Part shown: one piece after another, positions 21,821 to 29,355 of the stretch
How positions within the stretch are numbered: the first letter of the stretch is position 1
How the letters are laid out: every line of letters starts with the position of its first letter
Source of the DNA: Heliopora coerulea
Lineage: Eukaryota; Cnidaria; Anthozoa; Scleralcyonacea; Helioporidae
Reading direction: 5' to 3'
Assembly (NCBI GenBank): GCA_030142905.1
Contig: JASJOG010000295.1
Span: 62,001-126,000, forward strand
Length of the DNA stretch: 64,000 bases
The notes under the pieces: generated by a model
Told to the model about the DNA's origin: nothing
The model's database searches: none
The model's input: only the letters and a program-made list of their open reading frames with translations
Made by a program: the position numbers and the translations under genes

Positions 21821-22630
21821 TTATAATTTATTATTATAACCATCAATAGGATTTTTTAAAATAATTAAAGATGATGGAATTAACCATAAAGTTGGACTTA
21901 TAGCAGTATTTAAAACAACATTTGTAGCGGTTATAGCATTATTCATATTATTTATCCATGTTGTTGTATCATAATTTACAATGGAATCTTCAACAATTTG
22001 TCTAAAAACTTTTTGTGTCTCCAATGCTGAAGCTCTATTTGAAACAATACTTTGTCTAGTCCTAGCTTGTGCTCCAAGGATTGAATAAATATATGCTTCA
22101 ATGCTTTTATTCAATAATTCAGTTCCCTTCTTGATTAATCCATCTGAAATTTTTGGAACAAATTTTTTATAATCATTTTGAGTATCTTTAAGTTGACCAG
22201 GACCATGTTGATAACCAGGCCATGGTGTGGTTGTATCAATTGCATGATGATCTCCAATGTTTCTTTTTTTCTGTGTAATTTCTTGCCATGTCCATTTTGG
22301 ATAGTGATCTTTTAAAAACCCAGCATTAAATTTATTAAAGACTTTATCATCACCATTTCTCAGTTGCCACATAATTCTTCTAACTGTAAAATATAGATGA
22401 AATCTCATAAATGATGTAAAAACGAATTATTTTTAAACCAAATATGATAACCTTGAAAAACAGCATTTTTATCAAAATCAGCTTCGAAGGTAAACCTTGA
22501 CATGTCTGCATAGGGATATTTTTTTTTTAAAATATTTTTTCTCCAATTCAACATCTTCTTTAATATTTTTCATAACATAATCATAATTTTTCCCATAATA
22601 TTTTCTTTCAAATTTTTCAGTTGAATTCAT
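21821..22630 (-). pseudogene. Unrecognised Polinton gene, two frame changes
   Basis: The ATG at 22630 opens a charged segment (MNSTEKFERKYYGKNYDYVM). The frame changes in the A-run near 22520-22530, continues as MSRFTFEADFDKNAVFQGYH, and changes again near 22408. The last 195 codons (22408-21821) are then open: a Trp/Lys-rich segment (RRIMWQLRNGDDKVFNKF, YPKWTWQEITQKKRN), a helical region with LLNKSIEAYIYSILGAQART, and a hydrophobic C-terminal part (SPTLWLIPSSLIILKNPI). I do not recognise the family. It starts back-to-back with the integrase gene, the two ATGs separated by about 20 bp of symmetric AT-rich sequence, so they probably share a divergent promoter. Confidence 0.6.
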
Positions 22631-22651
22631 TGTTTATTTTAATAAAAATAA
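22631..22651. promoter_or_regulatory. Divergent promoter between two Polinton gene blocks
   Basis: Only about 21 bp (TGTTTATTTTAATAAAAATA) separate the leftward ATG at 22630 and the rightward ATG at 22652. The sequence is nearly symmetric and AT-rich, with an AATAAA-type word facing each start. It marks the switch from the leftward to the rightward gene block. Confidence 0.5.
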
Positions 22652-23764
22652 ATGAACAAAGTTAGCGACAAAGACAACATGATTGTTATTGAACAAGAGT
22701 TAAGAGACATTTACTAAAACCCAGAAACAGGTTATCAATCTGCTGAAAGACTTTATCAAAAAGCAAAAGAAAAGGGATTAAATGTTAGTAGAAAAATTGT
22801 GCAAGACTGGTTAAAAACACAAGATACTTTTACAAGATACAAACCAATTGTTAAAAGGCATAAATTCCAAAGAACATTTGTCAAAGATTTAGCTGATCAA
22901 ATACAAATGGATTTGGTTGATATGGGAAAATACAAAAACCAGAACAAAGGATATTATTGGATACTGACAGCTGTTGAAATTTTAAGTAGATTTGCATTCA
23001 CTATTCCTGTTTACAGAAAAGATACTAAAAACATGACAAAAGCTGTGGATGACTTATTAAAACAATTTAAAGAAAGATTTGGTAAATACCCAAAAGTCGC
23101 TCAATTTGATGAAGGAAAAGAATTTTACAATGTAGGTGTAAAAGAACTATTCTAAGAACATAATGTTGAATATTTTTCTACAAACTCTAATAGAAAAGCA
23201 GCTATAGTTGAAAGATTTAACAGAACTCTAAAAACATCCATGTGGAAATATTTCTATAGCAAGGGAACTTATAATTGGATTAACATTTTGAGTAACCTTG
23301 TGAATAATTATAATAATACTAAACAAAGTAGTATATTAATGAAACCTGCTGATGTGAACAAGTCTAACAAAGACCAAGTGTGGATTACACTATATGGTTA
23401 CCCATTAGGAGATTTACCTTTACCTAAATTCAGAATTGGTGATACTGTTAGAATTTCTAAATATAAGAATATCTTTACTAAAGGTTATGAAGCTAATTTT
23501 ACAGAAGAAATTTTTAAAATTGTAAAAGTATTTAGAGGTGATCCAAACATGTATGAAGTGGAAGATTTAGAAGGAGAACCAATCATTGGAAAATTTTATG
23601 AACAGGAACTATCTGCTGTGGATAAAAAGGATGATATATATAAAGTAGAGAAAATATTAAAAAGAAAAAAAGTGAAAGGAAAAAATATGGTGTTGGTAAA
23701 GTGGTTAGGTTATGATAACAAACACAATTCTTGGCTACCAGAAGAAAATATTCAAAACATATAA
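22652..23764 (+). pseudogene. Polinton integrase (rve core plus chromodomain), two in-frame stops
   Basis: One frame of 371 codons from the ATG at 22652, interrupted by TAA at 22715-22717 and 23153-23155. It would catalyse integration of the element. The rve/DDE core shows the first Asp in LADQIQMDLVDM, the second in AQFDEGKEF and the Glu in AAIVERFNRTLKTSMW. The second stop falls between the second Asp and the Glu. The C-terminus is a chromodomain (IYKVEKILKRKKVKGKNM, LVKWLGYDNKHNSWLPEEN), typical of Polinton integrases and probably targeting chromatin. The N-terminal part (YQSAERLYQKAKEKGLNVS) fits the family's helical leader. With these stops the protein cannot be made whole. The two stops replace unlike residues, so codon reassignment is not a good explanation. 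Confidence 0.92.
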
Positions 23765-23769
23765 AATAA

Positions 23770-25092
23770 ATGGATGAAGGTTTTGATGATATAGAAATGA
23801 GAAATAGAAATAATGAAGAAGAAGAAGAAGACCGTGAGGACGAAGAAGGGGAAACAAGTTTTGGTGGGGATGACCCTGATGATCATAATAGAAGTATTGG
23901 TATAATAAACACAGAAAATACAAGAAGAAAATTTAATAGAGTGTCTCCTATGAGACTATCAAGAGTCAGATTGGATAGAAGACTTAAAGGAATAACATAT
24001 GGAGAAAGAATAATAAAATTTAAAAATATATTTGATATTGATCTTGATAAAAATGCAGGACCAAATAATAGTATCTTGTTGGATAATACAAAATTTCGTG
24101 AAAACAATAAAGGAAATATTTCTATAATTTACAAAGATAGAAAAATTGGTGATTTTAATTATAAAGACGGCGAACCAAAGTTTTTTCCCAAAAAAAATAA
24201 GAACTTTATTAAAGAATTTAAAAGTAATATGAAAAAAGCAAGAAAAGAATATGAAAAAACACCAAATTCTGCGATAAATGAAAAAATATCTAGAGATGAG
24301 AATTTTGAAATGGAAGAGATTGAGAGAAGAAATATCACTGATGATTCTATTTTAGAAATTCAAACTAAAATTGATAATATAATTGGTGAAAATAACTTAA
24401 AAAAATTCGTTGATAATGAACAGGATCCAAGACGAACATTATTTGAAAGAAATGAATTAAGAGAATTTAGAGGACTAGTATATTTGGAAGGTATTGACTC
24501 CACGCTGTCAGAAAATGAAAAAAAAGAAGTTATACGTGGAAAAATTGAGGGATTTGATAAAGAGCATCAACATTGGAAAATGAAAGCTGAATTGCAACCA
24601 GACAACACTCCACAAAAAGATATATACAAAGCTTTTTCAGAAATTGCAAAACTTCAAGCAGATAAAATGAGACTTGAAAATAATGAAAGACCAATTAGTG
24701 AAGAAGGAATACAGATTTTAAATGAAAATGCTGAAGAATCTGACTTTGGAAGATTAGAAAGATTTAAAAAATGGGCAAAAGAAAATTTATTAGGTTTATC
24801 AGCAGTTGCCATTTCTGTAGCAGGTATAATTACAACAATTGTTATGGGAGCAAGAAACGCATTAAAACAAGGTGCGAAAGCGGTTGGAAATTTAGGAAAA
24901 GCAATTGCAAATATAGGTAAAAATTTTGGTGCAGTCATTTCAGCAGTTTTAAATTTAATTTCTCAAATATTATCATGGGGTGCAAAAGGTATTGCTTTTC
25001 TAGCTAAAAATTTATGGATATTAGTTATTGCAATTACTTACTTTTTATACAATGAATATAAGTACAGCAAAGCTGCTAAAGTACAAACATAG
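23770..25092 (+). CDS. 440-aa protein with acidic N-terminus and hydrophobic C-terminal tail
   Basis: An intact frame starting five bases after the integrase stop, with TATAAAATAA before the ATG. Residues 1-40 are very acidic (NNEEEEEDREDEEGE), and the middle is charged and helical (KKARKEYEKTPNSAINEK and beyond). Residues about 340-425 hold two or three membrane-type segments (LLGLSAVAISVAGIITTIVM, AVISAVLNLISQILSWGAKG, LWILVIAITYFLYNEY), with a Gly/Ala/Lys amphipathic linker between. The last residues YSKAAKVQT are encoded by a mini-hairpin (CAGC-AAA-GCTG, 25065-25075). I do not recognise the family. A virion membrane or internal protein is plausible from its place before the capsid gene. 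Confidence 0.65.
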   Translation: MDEGFDDIEMRNRNNEEEEEDREDEEGETSFGGDDPDDHNRSIGIINTENTRRKFNRVSPMRLSRVRLDRRLKGITYGERIIKFKNIFDIDLDKNAGPNNSILLDNTKFRENNKGNISIIYKDRKIGDFNYKDGEPKFFPKKNKNFIKEFKSNMKKARKEYEKTPNSAINEKISRDENFEMEEIERRNITDDSILEIQTKIDNIIGENNLKKFVDNEQDPRRTLFERNELREFRGLVYLEGIDSTLSENEKKEVIRGKIEGFDKEHQHWKMKAELQPDNTPQKDIYKAFSEIAKLQADKMRLENNERPISEEGIQILNENAEESDFGRLERFKKWAKENLLGLSAVAISVAGIITTIVMGARNALKQGAKAVGNLGKAIANIGKNFGAVISAVLNLISQILSWGAKGIAFLAKNLWILVIAITYFLYNEYKYSKAAKVQT

Positions 25093-25259
25093 AAAGAAAA
25101 CACATCTACCGGAGGATTCAGAATCAAATATTCTGTCATCGACCGAAGGTCTCAGAAGCGAAGCTGCAGCACCAAAGGTGCAGCAGTTAAGCTGCAGCTC
25201 TTCTGATAAACAACCATAAGTTGGTAAAACAAAAATTTTTAATTTTTATATAATAAAAA
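25093..25259. repeat. Mini-hairpin composite cluster B3 between two genes
   Basis: CAGAATC-AAA-TATTCTG (25119-25135, one mispair), GACC-GAA-GGTC (25141-25151), AGC-GAA-GCT (25157-25165) and GCACC-AAA-GGTGC (25169-25181), then GCAGTTAAGCTGC. Module order and linkers match cluster B1 read on the opposite strand. The rest is an AT-rich leader ending TATAATAAAAA before the capsid ATG. Confidence 0.9.
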
Positions 25260-26499
25260 ATGAATAGAGTAAACGAATTATATCCAGGATATAAAAGATC
25301 AAAAATGAGTGAAATTAAAGGAAACAGAACGAGGCGTGTTGTAACTTTGAATCCGAATTCAGCAAATCCTGAAGAAGATCTTTACATAGATATTCCCAAA
25401 CTAAATCCAAATTTGTGTTTGGTTCCCGATAGTTTAAGATTGTCATTTAATTTCAAAAATTCAAATACCAAATCTTGGTTTTTAAATAATTTATCAAAAC
25501 TTTTAAAGAAAAGATTAATTGTTAAAATTGCATGGGGACATTGTTTACGACAATACCGGAGAATCTTTATTGGAAATTTACAAAGATTTGTGGAAACCTG
25601 AATATGAAAGAGCGGATATGATTGAATACGGAATCGCGAGAGAGAATCTAAGAAAATTAATTTCAAAGGATGATAGTGGAGCAACAAGTGGAAATGCACA
25701 AAACGTTAGTGATAAATTAATGTTTGATACTTACGGAACAAAACAATGTTTGAAATTAGAAAAAATACTTTCGGATCATGGATTATATGCTCCTTACGGA
25801 ATGATTAACAATTTTCAATACATTTTAACTTTACCAAAATCTAGTGAAATTATGGTTGCACAAAGTGGTGAAAATGTCGGTAATTATACTTTAGAAAATT
25901 TAGAATTGGAGTATGAAACTATTGAAAATTTAGATTTAACAAATGATGTTTTATCAAATTATTCCACAGGAAGATCACTATCATATAATTATGTAACTTT
26001 GATGAAAACAGTAGAATGGAAAAAAGATGCGACTTTACATAATGAAACCATAAATATTCCGCGGAAGAGTATGAAAGCAGTTGTGCTGTTATTTAGAAAT
26101 AAAACTATCACAGATAGTGAACAATTTGTTTACCCAAATATAACTAATGTAAAAATCAGTGTTGAAGGAATTCCAAATTCTATTTATTCACAAGGATTTC
26201 CCAAACGGAGATTTTTCGAAGAAGCGTTTAGAATATTTCATTGTGGATATGCAAAATGTGATTCGGTCATGAGTGTTGAGAAATTTTACAAAGACTCATT
26301 TGCATTATGTATTGATTTGAGAACATTTGATGATAATTTTGTTTATGGGAATGGAAAAAAATTGGTAAATACACAGTCTGGACTATTGCTAGAAATTGGA
26401 AAAACTGCTATTTCTGCAAATGTAATGTGTTATATATTTGTGATAAGTGATGGATTGTTAAACATTGTAAATAAAGATTTGTCTTCAATTCAATTTTGA
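25260..26499 (+). pseudogene. Major capsid protein (double jelly-roll type), one frame change
   Basis: About 412 codons in two frames: 25260 to about 25525, then about 25525 to 26499, with the change at a short A-run in GTTAAAATTGC. The first part has RRVVTLNPNSANP and VPDSLRLSFNFKNSN. The second has GDIVYDNTGESLLEIYKDLW, DHGLYAPYGMINNFQYILTL, NLELEYETIENL and FVISDGLLNIVNKDLSSIQF. These words and the length match, as I recall them, the Polinton/adintovirus major capsid (hexon) family that builds the icosahedral shell. The gene lies immediately before the packaging ATPase, as expected for a virion module. The frame change prevents full-length product unless it is an assembly error. Confidence 0.75.
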
Positions 26500-26532
26500 A
26501 AACAAAAATCAAGGATTTTTGAAAAATAAAAA

Positions 26533-27177
26533 ATGAATGACAGCAAAGCTGAACACGAAGTGTGTAACAAAAAACCATTTAATATGATAATTGTTGGAAT
26601 GACTGCTTGTGGAAAAACAAAATATCTTTTAGATTTTATAGAAAATAAATATAAAAATTATTTTGATTATATTTTTTTAATTTGCCCGACATTTGAATTG
26701 AATAAAACTTATGAAAATTGGAAATATGATAAAGATGAAGATTTTATTGCTATTCCTTGTGATCAAGATAATGTTGAAGATTGGTTAAAATTTATAGTTG
26801 ACTTTTCAAAAGGAAGTAAAAGTTTAATCATATTGGATGATTGTGCAAGTGGAAAAAATGTTAAAAATAGAACAAGTGAGTTGGTTAAATTAGGATTTAG
26901 TGCTAGACATTATAATCTTTCTGTTGTAGTTATAACGCAGCAGTTGACATCTATTGCTAAACCATTTAGAGAAAATATTTCAAAATTAGTCACATTTTAT
27001 AATCCGAATAAAAAAGATATGACAACAATAATTCAAGAATATTTAGACCTACTGTCCGCAAGCGGTGTAGGCGACCGCAAAGAATTGGAAAAAATTTTAG
27101 AAACTTTGAAAACAAAAAAATATTCATGTTTAGAAATAAATTTAATTTTTCCATTTGGTTATAAAATAAATGAGTGA
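26533..27177 (+). CDS. Genome-packaging ATPase (A32/FtsK-HerA type)
   Basis: 214 aa, intact. It would drive viral DNA into the preformed capsid. The Walker A motif GMTACGKTKYL is at about residues 22-32 and the Walker B motif SLIILDDC at about 97-104. The downstream segment SVVVITQQLT (about 136-145) supplies the sensor-like Gln. This layout is typical of the A32-like packaging ATPases of Polintons and large DNA viruses. The N-terminal SKAEHEVC residues come from two mini-hairpins (26541-26563), and SGVGDRK near residue 177 overlaps another (27056-27065), both placed outside the conserved core. The stop overlaps the next gene's start by 8 bp, suggesting co-expression. Confidence 0.9.
   Translation: MNDSKAEHEVCNKKPFNMIIVGMTACGKTKYLLDFIENKYKNYFDYIFLICPTFELNKTYENWKYDKDEDFIAIPCDQDNVEDWLKFIVDFSKGSKSLIILDDCASGKNVKNRTSELVKLGFSARHYNLSVVVITQQLTSIAKPFRENISKLVTFYNPNKKDMTTIIQEYLDLLSASGVGDRKELEKILETLKTKKYSCLEINLIFPFGYKINE
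26541..26563. repeat. Mini-hairpin pair at ATPase N-terminus
   Basis: CAGC-AAA-GCTG (26541-26551) is followed directly by ACAC-GAA-GTGT (26553-26563). Both are in frame and lie between the start codon and the conserved ATPase sequence. A third, CCGC-AA-GCGG, is at 27056-27065 near the C-terminus. Confidence 0.85.
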
Positions 27178-27688
27178 AAATAGTGAACATGTAGAAGTCC
27201 CGCAAATTGAGACAAGTACAACCGCAAGTGAAGAAAAGCAAACGCAAGATGTTAAAAAAGAAGTAATGAAAAAACGAGAAGAATTAATAAAATTATCTGA
27301 AGATGGGGAAATTAGTCAATCAGTACAAAATTTGAAAAAATCAAGTGATAAAGTTATATTAAAAATTTATTCTGAATATGAAGTAAAACAAGCAGAAAAA
27401 GCAAATTCATTTTTAACAGATTTACTAATTAGTAAATTTGCAGATTTATTAGGTGGGTTAGAAGCAATTGAAAACAGTAAAGAATTGGAAAAAGAACCGG
27501 TGAAAGATGAATTATTAAAAAGAGATGTAAAATCTGTAGTTGAAAAATTAAGTCCATATTTACCATATCTTGGAATATTATCTGGTGGAGTTACAGTTGG
27601 AAAACATGTTATTAAAAAACATAGCAAAAAAGACGACATCAGAGCTGGTCGTCAACAAGTGAGTGAACAAGTTAGTCAAACTGAATAA
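27170..27688 (+). CDS. 172-aa Polinton protein with hydrophobic segment near the C-terminus
   Basis: An intact frame overlapping the ATPase end by 8 bp, with ATAAAATAA before the ATG. The N-terminal ~100 residues are charged and helical (KKEVMKKREELIKLSEDGE, ENSKELEKEPVKDELLK). Residues about 128-146 (LSPYLPYLGILSGGVTVGKH) form a hydrophobic glycine-containing segment followed by basic residues, like a membrane-interacting helix. I do not recognise the family. Its place directly after the packaging ATPase suggests a virion or assembly role, by inference only. Confidence 0.65.
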   Translation: MSENSEHVEVPQIETSTTASEEKQTQDVKKEVMKKREELIKLSEDGEISQSVQNLKKSSDKVILKIYSEYEVKQAEKANSFLTDLLISKFADLLGGLEAIENSKELEKEPVKDELLKRDVKSVVEKLSPYLPYLGILSGGVTVGKHVIKKHSKKDDIRAGRQQVSEQVSQTE

Positions 27689-27722
27689 TTTTATAATATA
27701 TATTGTATTATAAAATTAAAAA

Positions 27723-28124
27723 TTATTCTGTAGATTCTGAAGATGAAGGTTTAACAATTGTGTCTTTTCTGGTTATTTTACTCATAAGTGTATTTATTAT
27801 TTTATCTTTTTCTTTTGACTCACTGTTTGTTAATTCTTCATTTTCTAAAGATTTTATCAATTTCAAATGATTATTATTTTCTGAAAACTGAATTTCATGT
27901 ATATTATTTTTCCCAAACGTCATTCCAGCTTCAAAATCTTTCATTCCAACATCAACATGAGCTCCGATTCTAAAACTACTTTTTTGAATTTTTCTAAAAT
28001 TTATTGGCGGATATCGACCGAAGGTCTCAGCACCAAAGGTGCAACCATGAAGATTTAAATCTAACTTTGTATCCTTATTGGAATTATTTTTATTATTTGT
28101 TTTTGATGATATACAATTTCCCAT
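27723..28124 (-). CDS. Predicted N-myristoylated and palmitoylated protein (133 aa)
   Basis: It begins MGNCISSK. Gly2 with Ser at positions 6 and 7 and following Lys fits the N-myristoyltransferase consensus, and Cys4 is a good palmitoylation site. The product would be lipid-anchored to membranes. The next ~20 residues are Asn/Lys/Ser-rich, and the rest is polar with a strand-like segment (SFRIGAHVDVGMKDFEAGMT). The peptide GCTFGAETFG is encoded by two mini-hairpins (28017-28043). The ATG at 28124 follows AAAAAATAAAAA. The gene is intact and runs opposite to the virion block. Lipid-anchored proteins take part in membrane steps in several large DNA viruses; that role here is inferred. Confidence 0.7.
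   Translation of the reverse strand: MGNCISSKTNNKNNSNKDTKLDLNLHGCTFGAETFGRYPPINFRKIQKSSFRIGAHVDVGMKDFEAGMTFGKNNIHEIQFSENNNHLKLIKSLENEELTNSESKEKDKIINTLMSKITRKDTIVKPSSSESTE
28017..28043. repeat. Mini-hairpin pair inside acylated-protein gene
   Basis: GACC-GAA-GGTC (28017-28027) and GCACC-AAA-GGTGC (28031-28043) are joined by TCA and preceded by ATC. Order and linker are the same as at 25141 and, on the other strand, at 21384-21410. Both are read in frame on the minus strand. Confidence 0.92.
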
Positions 28125-28142
28125 TTTTTATTTATTATTTTT

Positions 28143-28346
28143 TTATTCTTGATAATAACTAATTTTTCCACAAATTTTACATCGAAATGTTCTAGGTTCT
28201 GAAATATAAATATAAAGCTTAAAAACATTATTCCAAAAAAATCTAAACAATTTACTAAATCTTAGGTAAAAATTTAGAATTTTCAAGCATTTTTTACATA
28301 TTGTAAATAAATATCTATTAGTATTTCTTAAAACTATATCATACAT
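28143..28346 (-). CDS. Small protein with two CxxC pairs (67 aa)
   Basis: 67 aa from the ATG at 28346, which follows TTTAAATAAAA. It has ICKKCL at about residues 17-22 and RCKICGK at about 55-61, a spacing that could form a zinc ribbon split by a hydrophobic, aromatic stretch (FYLRFSKLFRFFWNNVF). No family recognised. It lies just inside the right TIR, at the end of the leftward pair. Moderate doubt, because it is short and rich in codons that AT-rich DNA yields by chance. Confidence 0.4.
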   Translation of the reverse strand: MYDIVLRNTNRYLFTICKKCLKILNFYLRFSKLFRFFWNNVFKLYIYISEPRTFRCKICGKISYYQE

Positions 28347-28419
28347 TTTTATTTAAAACAAAATTCTTGAAATTAATGTATCTTTATAGCGTTATTAGAG
28401 TTTTTACTTTTGTCTAAAA

Positions 28420-29355
28420 TGTTTCCTTAAAATTCTGTCAAAAAAGGTAATTCCTCCACCAGTCGTTGAGGGGTTTTCCCCACATTCCATACATTCCAGA
28501 TCTCCCTAACAACGGAGCAAACTAAAAATAGTTTTTTTGTTTACATCGAGTTAGGCTGGTTGTTAGGGAGATTAGGCATGTATGGAATGTTTGGAATGTT
28601 TGGAATGTTGAGGGTATTCCCCTGTGACACTTTGAAAAATTTTGACCCGTTTTTTAAAATGTGTTGAAATTCTTGGTAATGTAATTAAATTCATGAAAGC
28701 GACCGGAAGTTAAGTAAGTGAAACCGAAAGTGGCGTCATCAATAAAAAGGGTTTTCCCCAACGACACTTTGAAAAATTTTGGTCAAATTTGAAAAATTTT
28801 GACTAAATTTGAAAAATTTTTAACCAATCTTAAATTATTTATAATTTTTAAAAGTTTTTAAAAAATCATTAAATTTCAACAACATGCTTAGAGTTTTTGA
28901 AATTTTCAACATAGTTTTAGTTAATTTTCAATAATTTTTGTTAAAAAAATACTTGGAGTGACTAGAACGTCGACCCACCCCGCTTCGCGTTGTGTCTCGC
29001 GTTTTGTTTAGTAATTTAAGTAATTTTAACAAAAAACTATTTAAATTTAACCAATTTTGATAAGTTTTGACAAGTTTTTACAAGTTTTTTAAGGTTTTAA
29101 AAAATCATTAAAAAATGATGTAAAATAGGATAAAATTCACATCATTTGGTATAAATTAAATAAATTTTATTCAATTTCGATACAATATTCATCAAATTTA
29201 CTTAAAATGAGTTAATTGACAAAACACTCCGCTTCGCTCCGTGTTTTAAGAAAAAATCAACTAAAATTAAGTAAAAATGATGAAATTATCGAAAGAAAAT
29301 AACATTATTTTCATTACCAAAAACTTGTGACAGAATCCGGATATTACATACTACT
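28420..29355 (-). repeat. Polinton right terminal inverted repeat
   Basis: The 936-bp inverted partner of 11511-12446, ending ATCCGGATATTACATACTACT. It is followed by satellite beginning AGTGCTTTGAG, the right half of the interrupted monomer. Confidence 0.95.

Larger units (their letters stand above)
11511..29355. mobile_element. Complete Polinton/Maverick (adintovirus-like) element
   Basis: The 17,845-bp element sits inside the 380-bp satellite. It starts AGTAGTATGTAATATCCGG and ends with the reverse complement of that sequence, so it has the AG...CT termini known for Polintons. Terminal inverted repeats are 936 bp each. The flanks are GGTGCT (11505-11510) and AGTGCT (29356-29361), a 6-bp target duplication with one mismatch, and the satellite reads on across the site. 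Contents match the Polinton set: protein-primed family B DNA polymerase, rve integrase with chromodomain, major capsid, penton-like protein, packaging ATPase and fibre. I found no adenain-type protease. Base composition is more AT-rich than the downstream genome. At least six genes carry stops or frame changes. Confidence 0.96.

Noticed and set aside
12466..23764. Stop-codon reassignment in the Polinton (TAA or TGA read as an amino acid)
   Set aside because: In-frame stops replace different residues (Tyr in the fibre repeat, probably Tyr before polymerase motif C, apparently Lys in the integrase), both TAA and TGA are involved, and other genes end normally with TAA or TGA. Ordinary mutation fits better.
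16760..28043. CRISPR array
   Set aside because: The mini-hairpins are irregularly spaced, inside and between genes, with no uniform repeat-spacer pattern and no cas genes. The host is a eukaryote.
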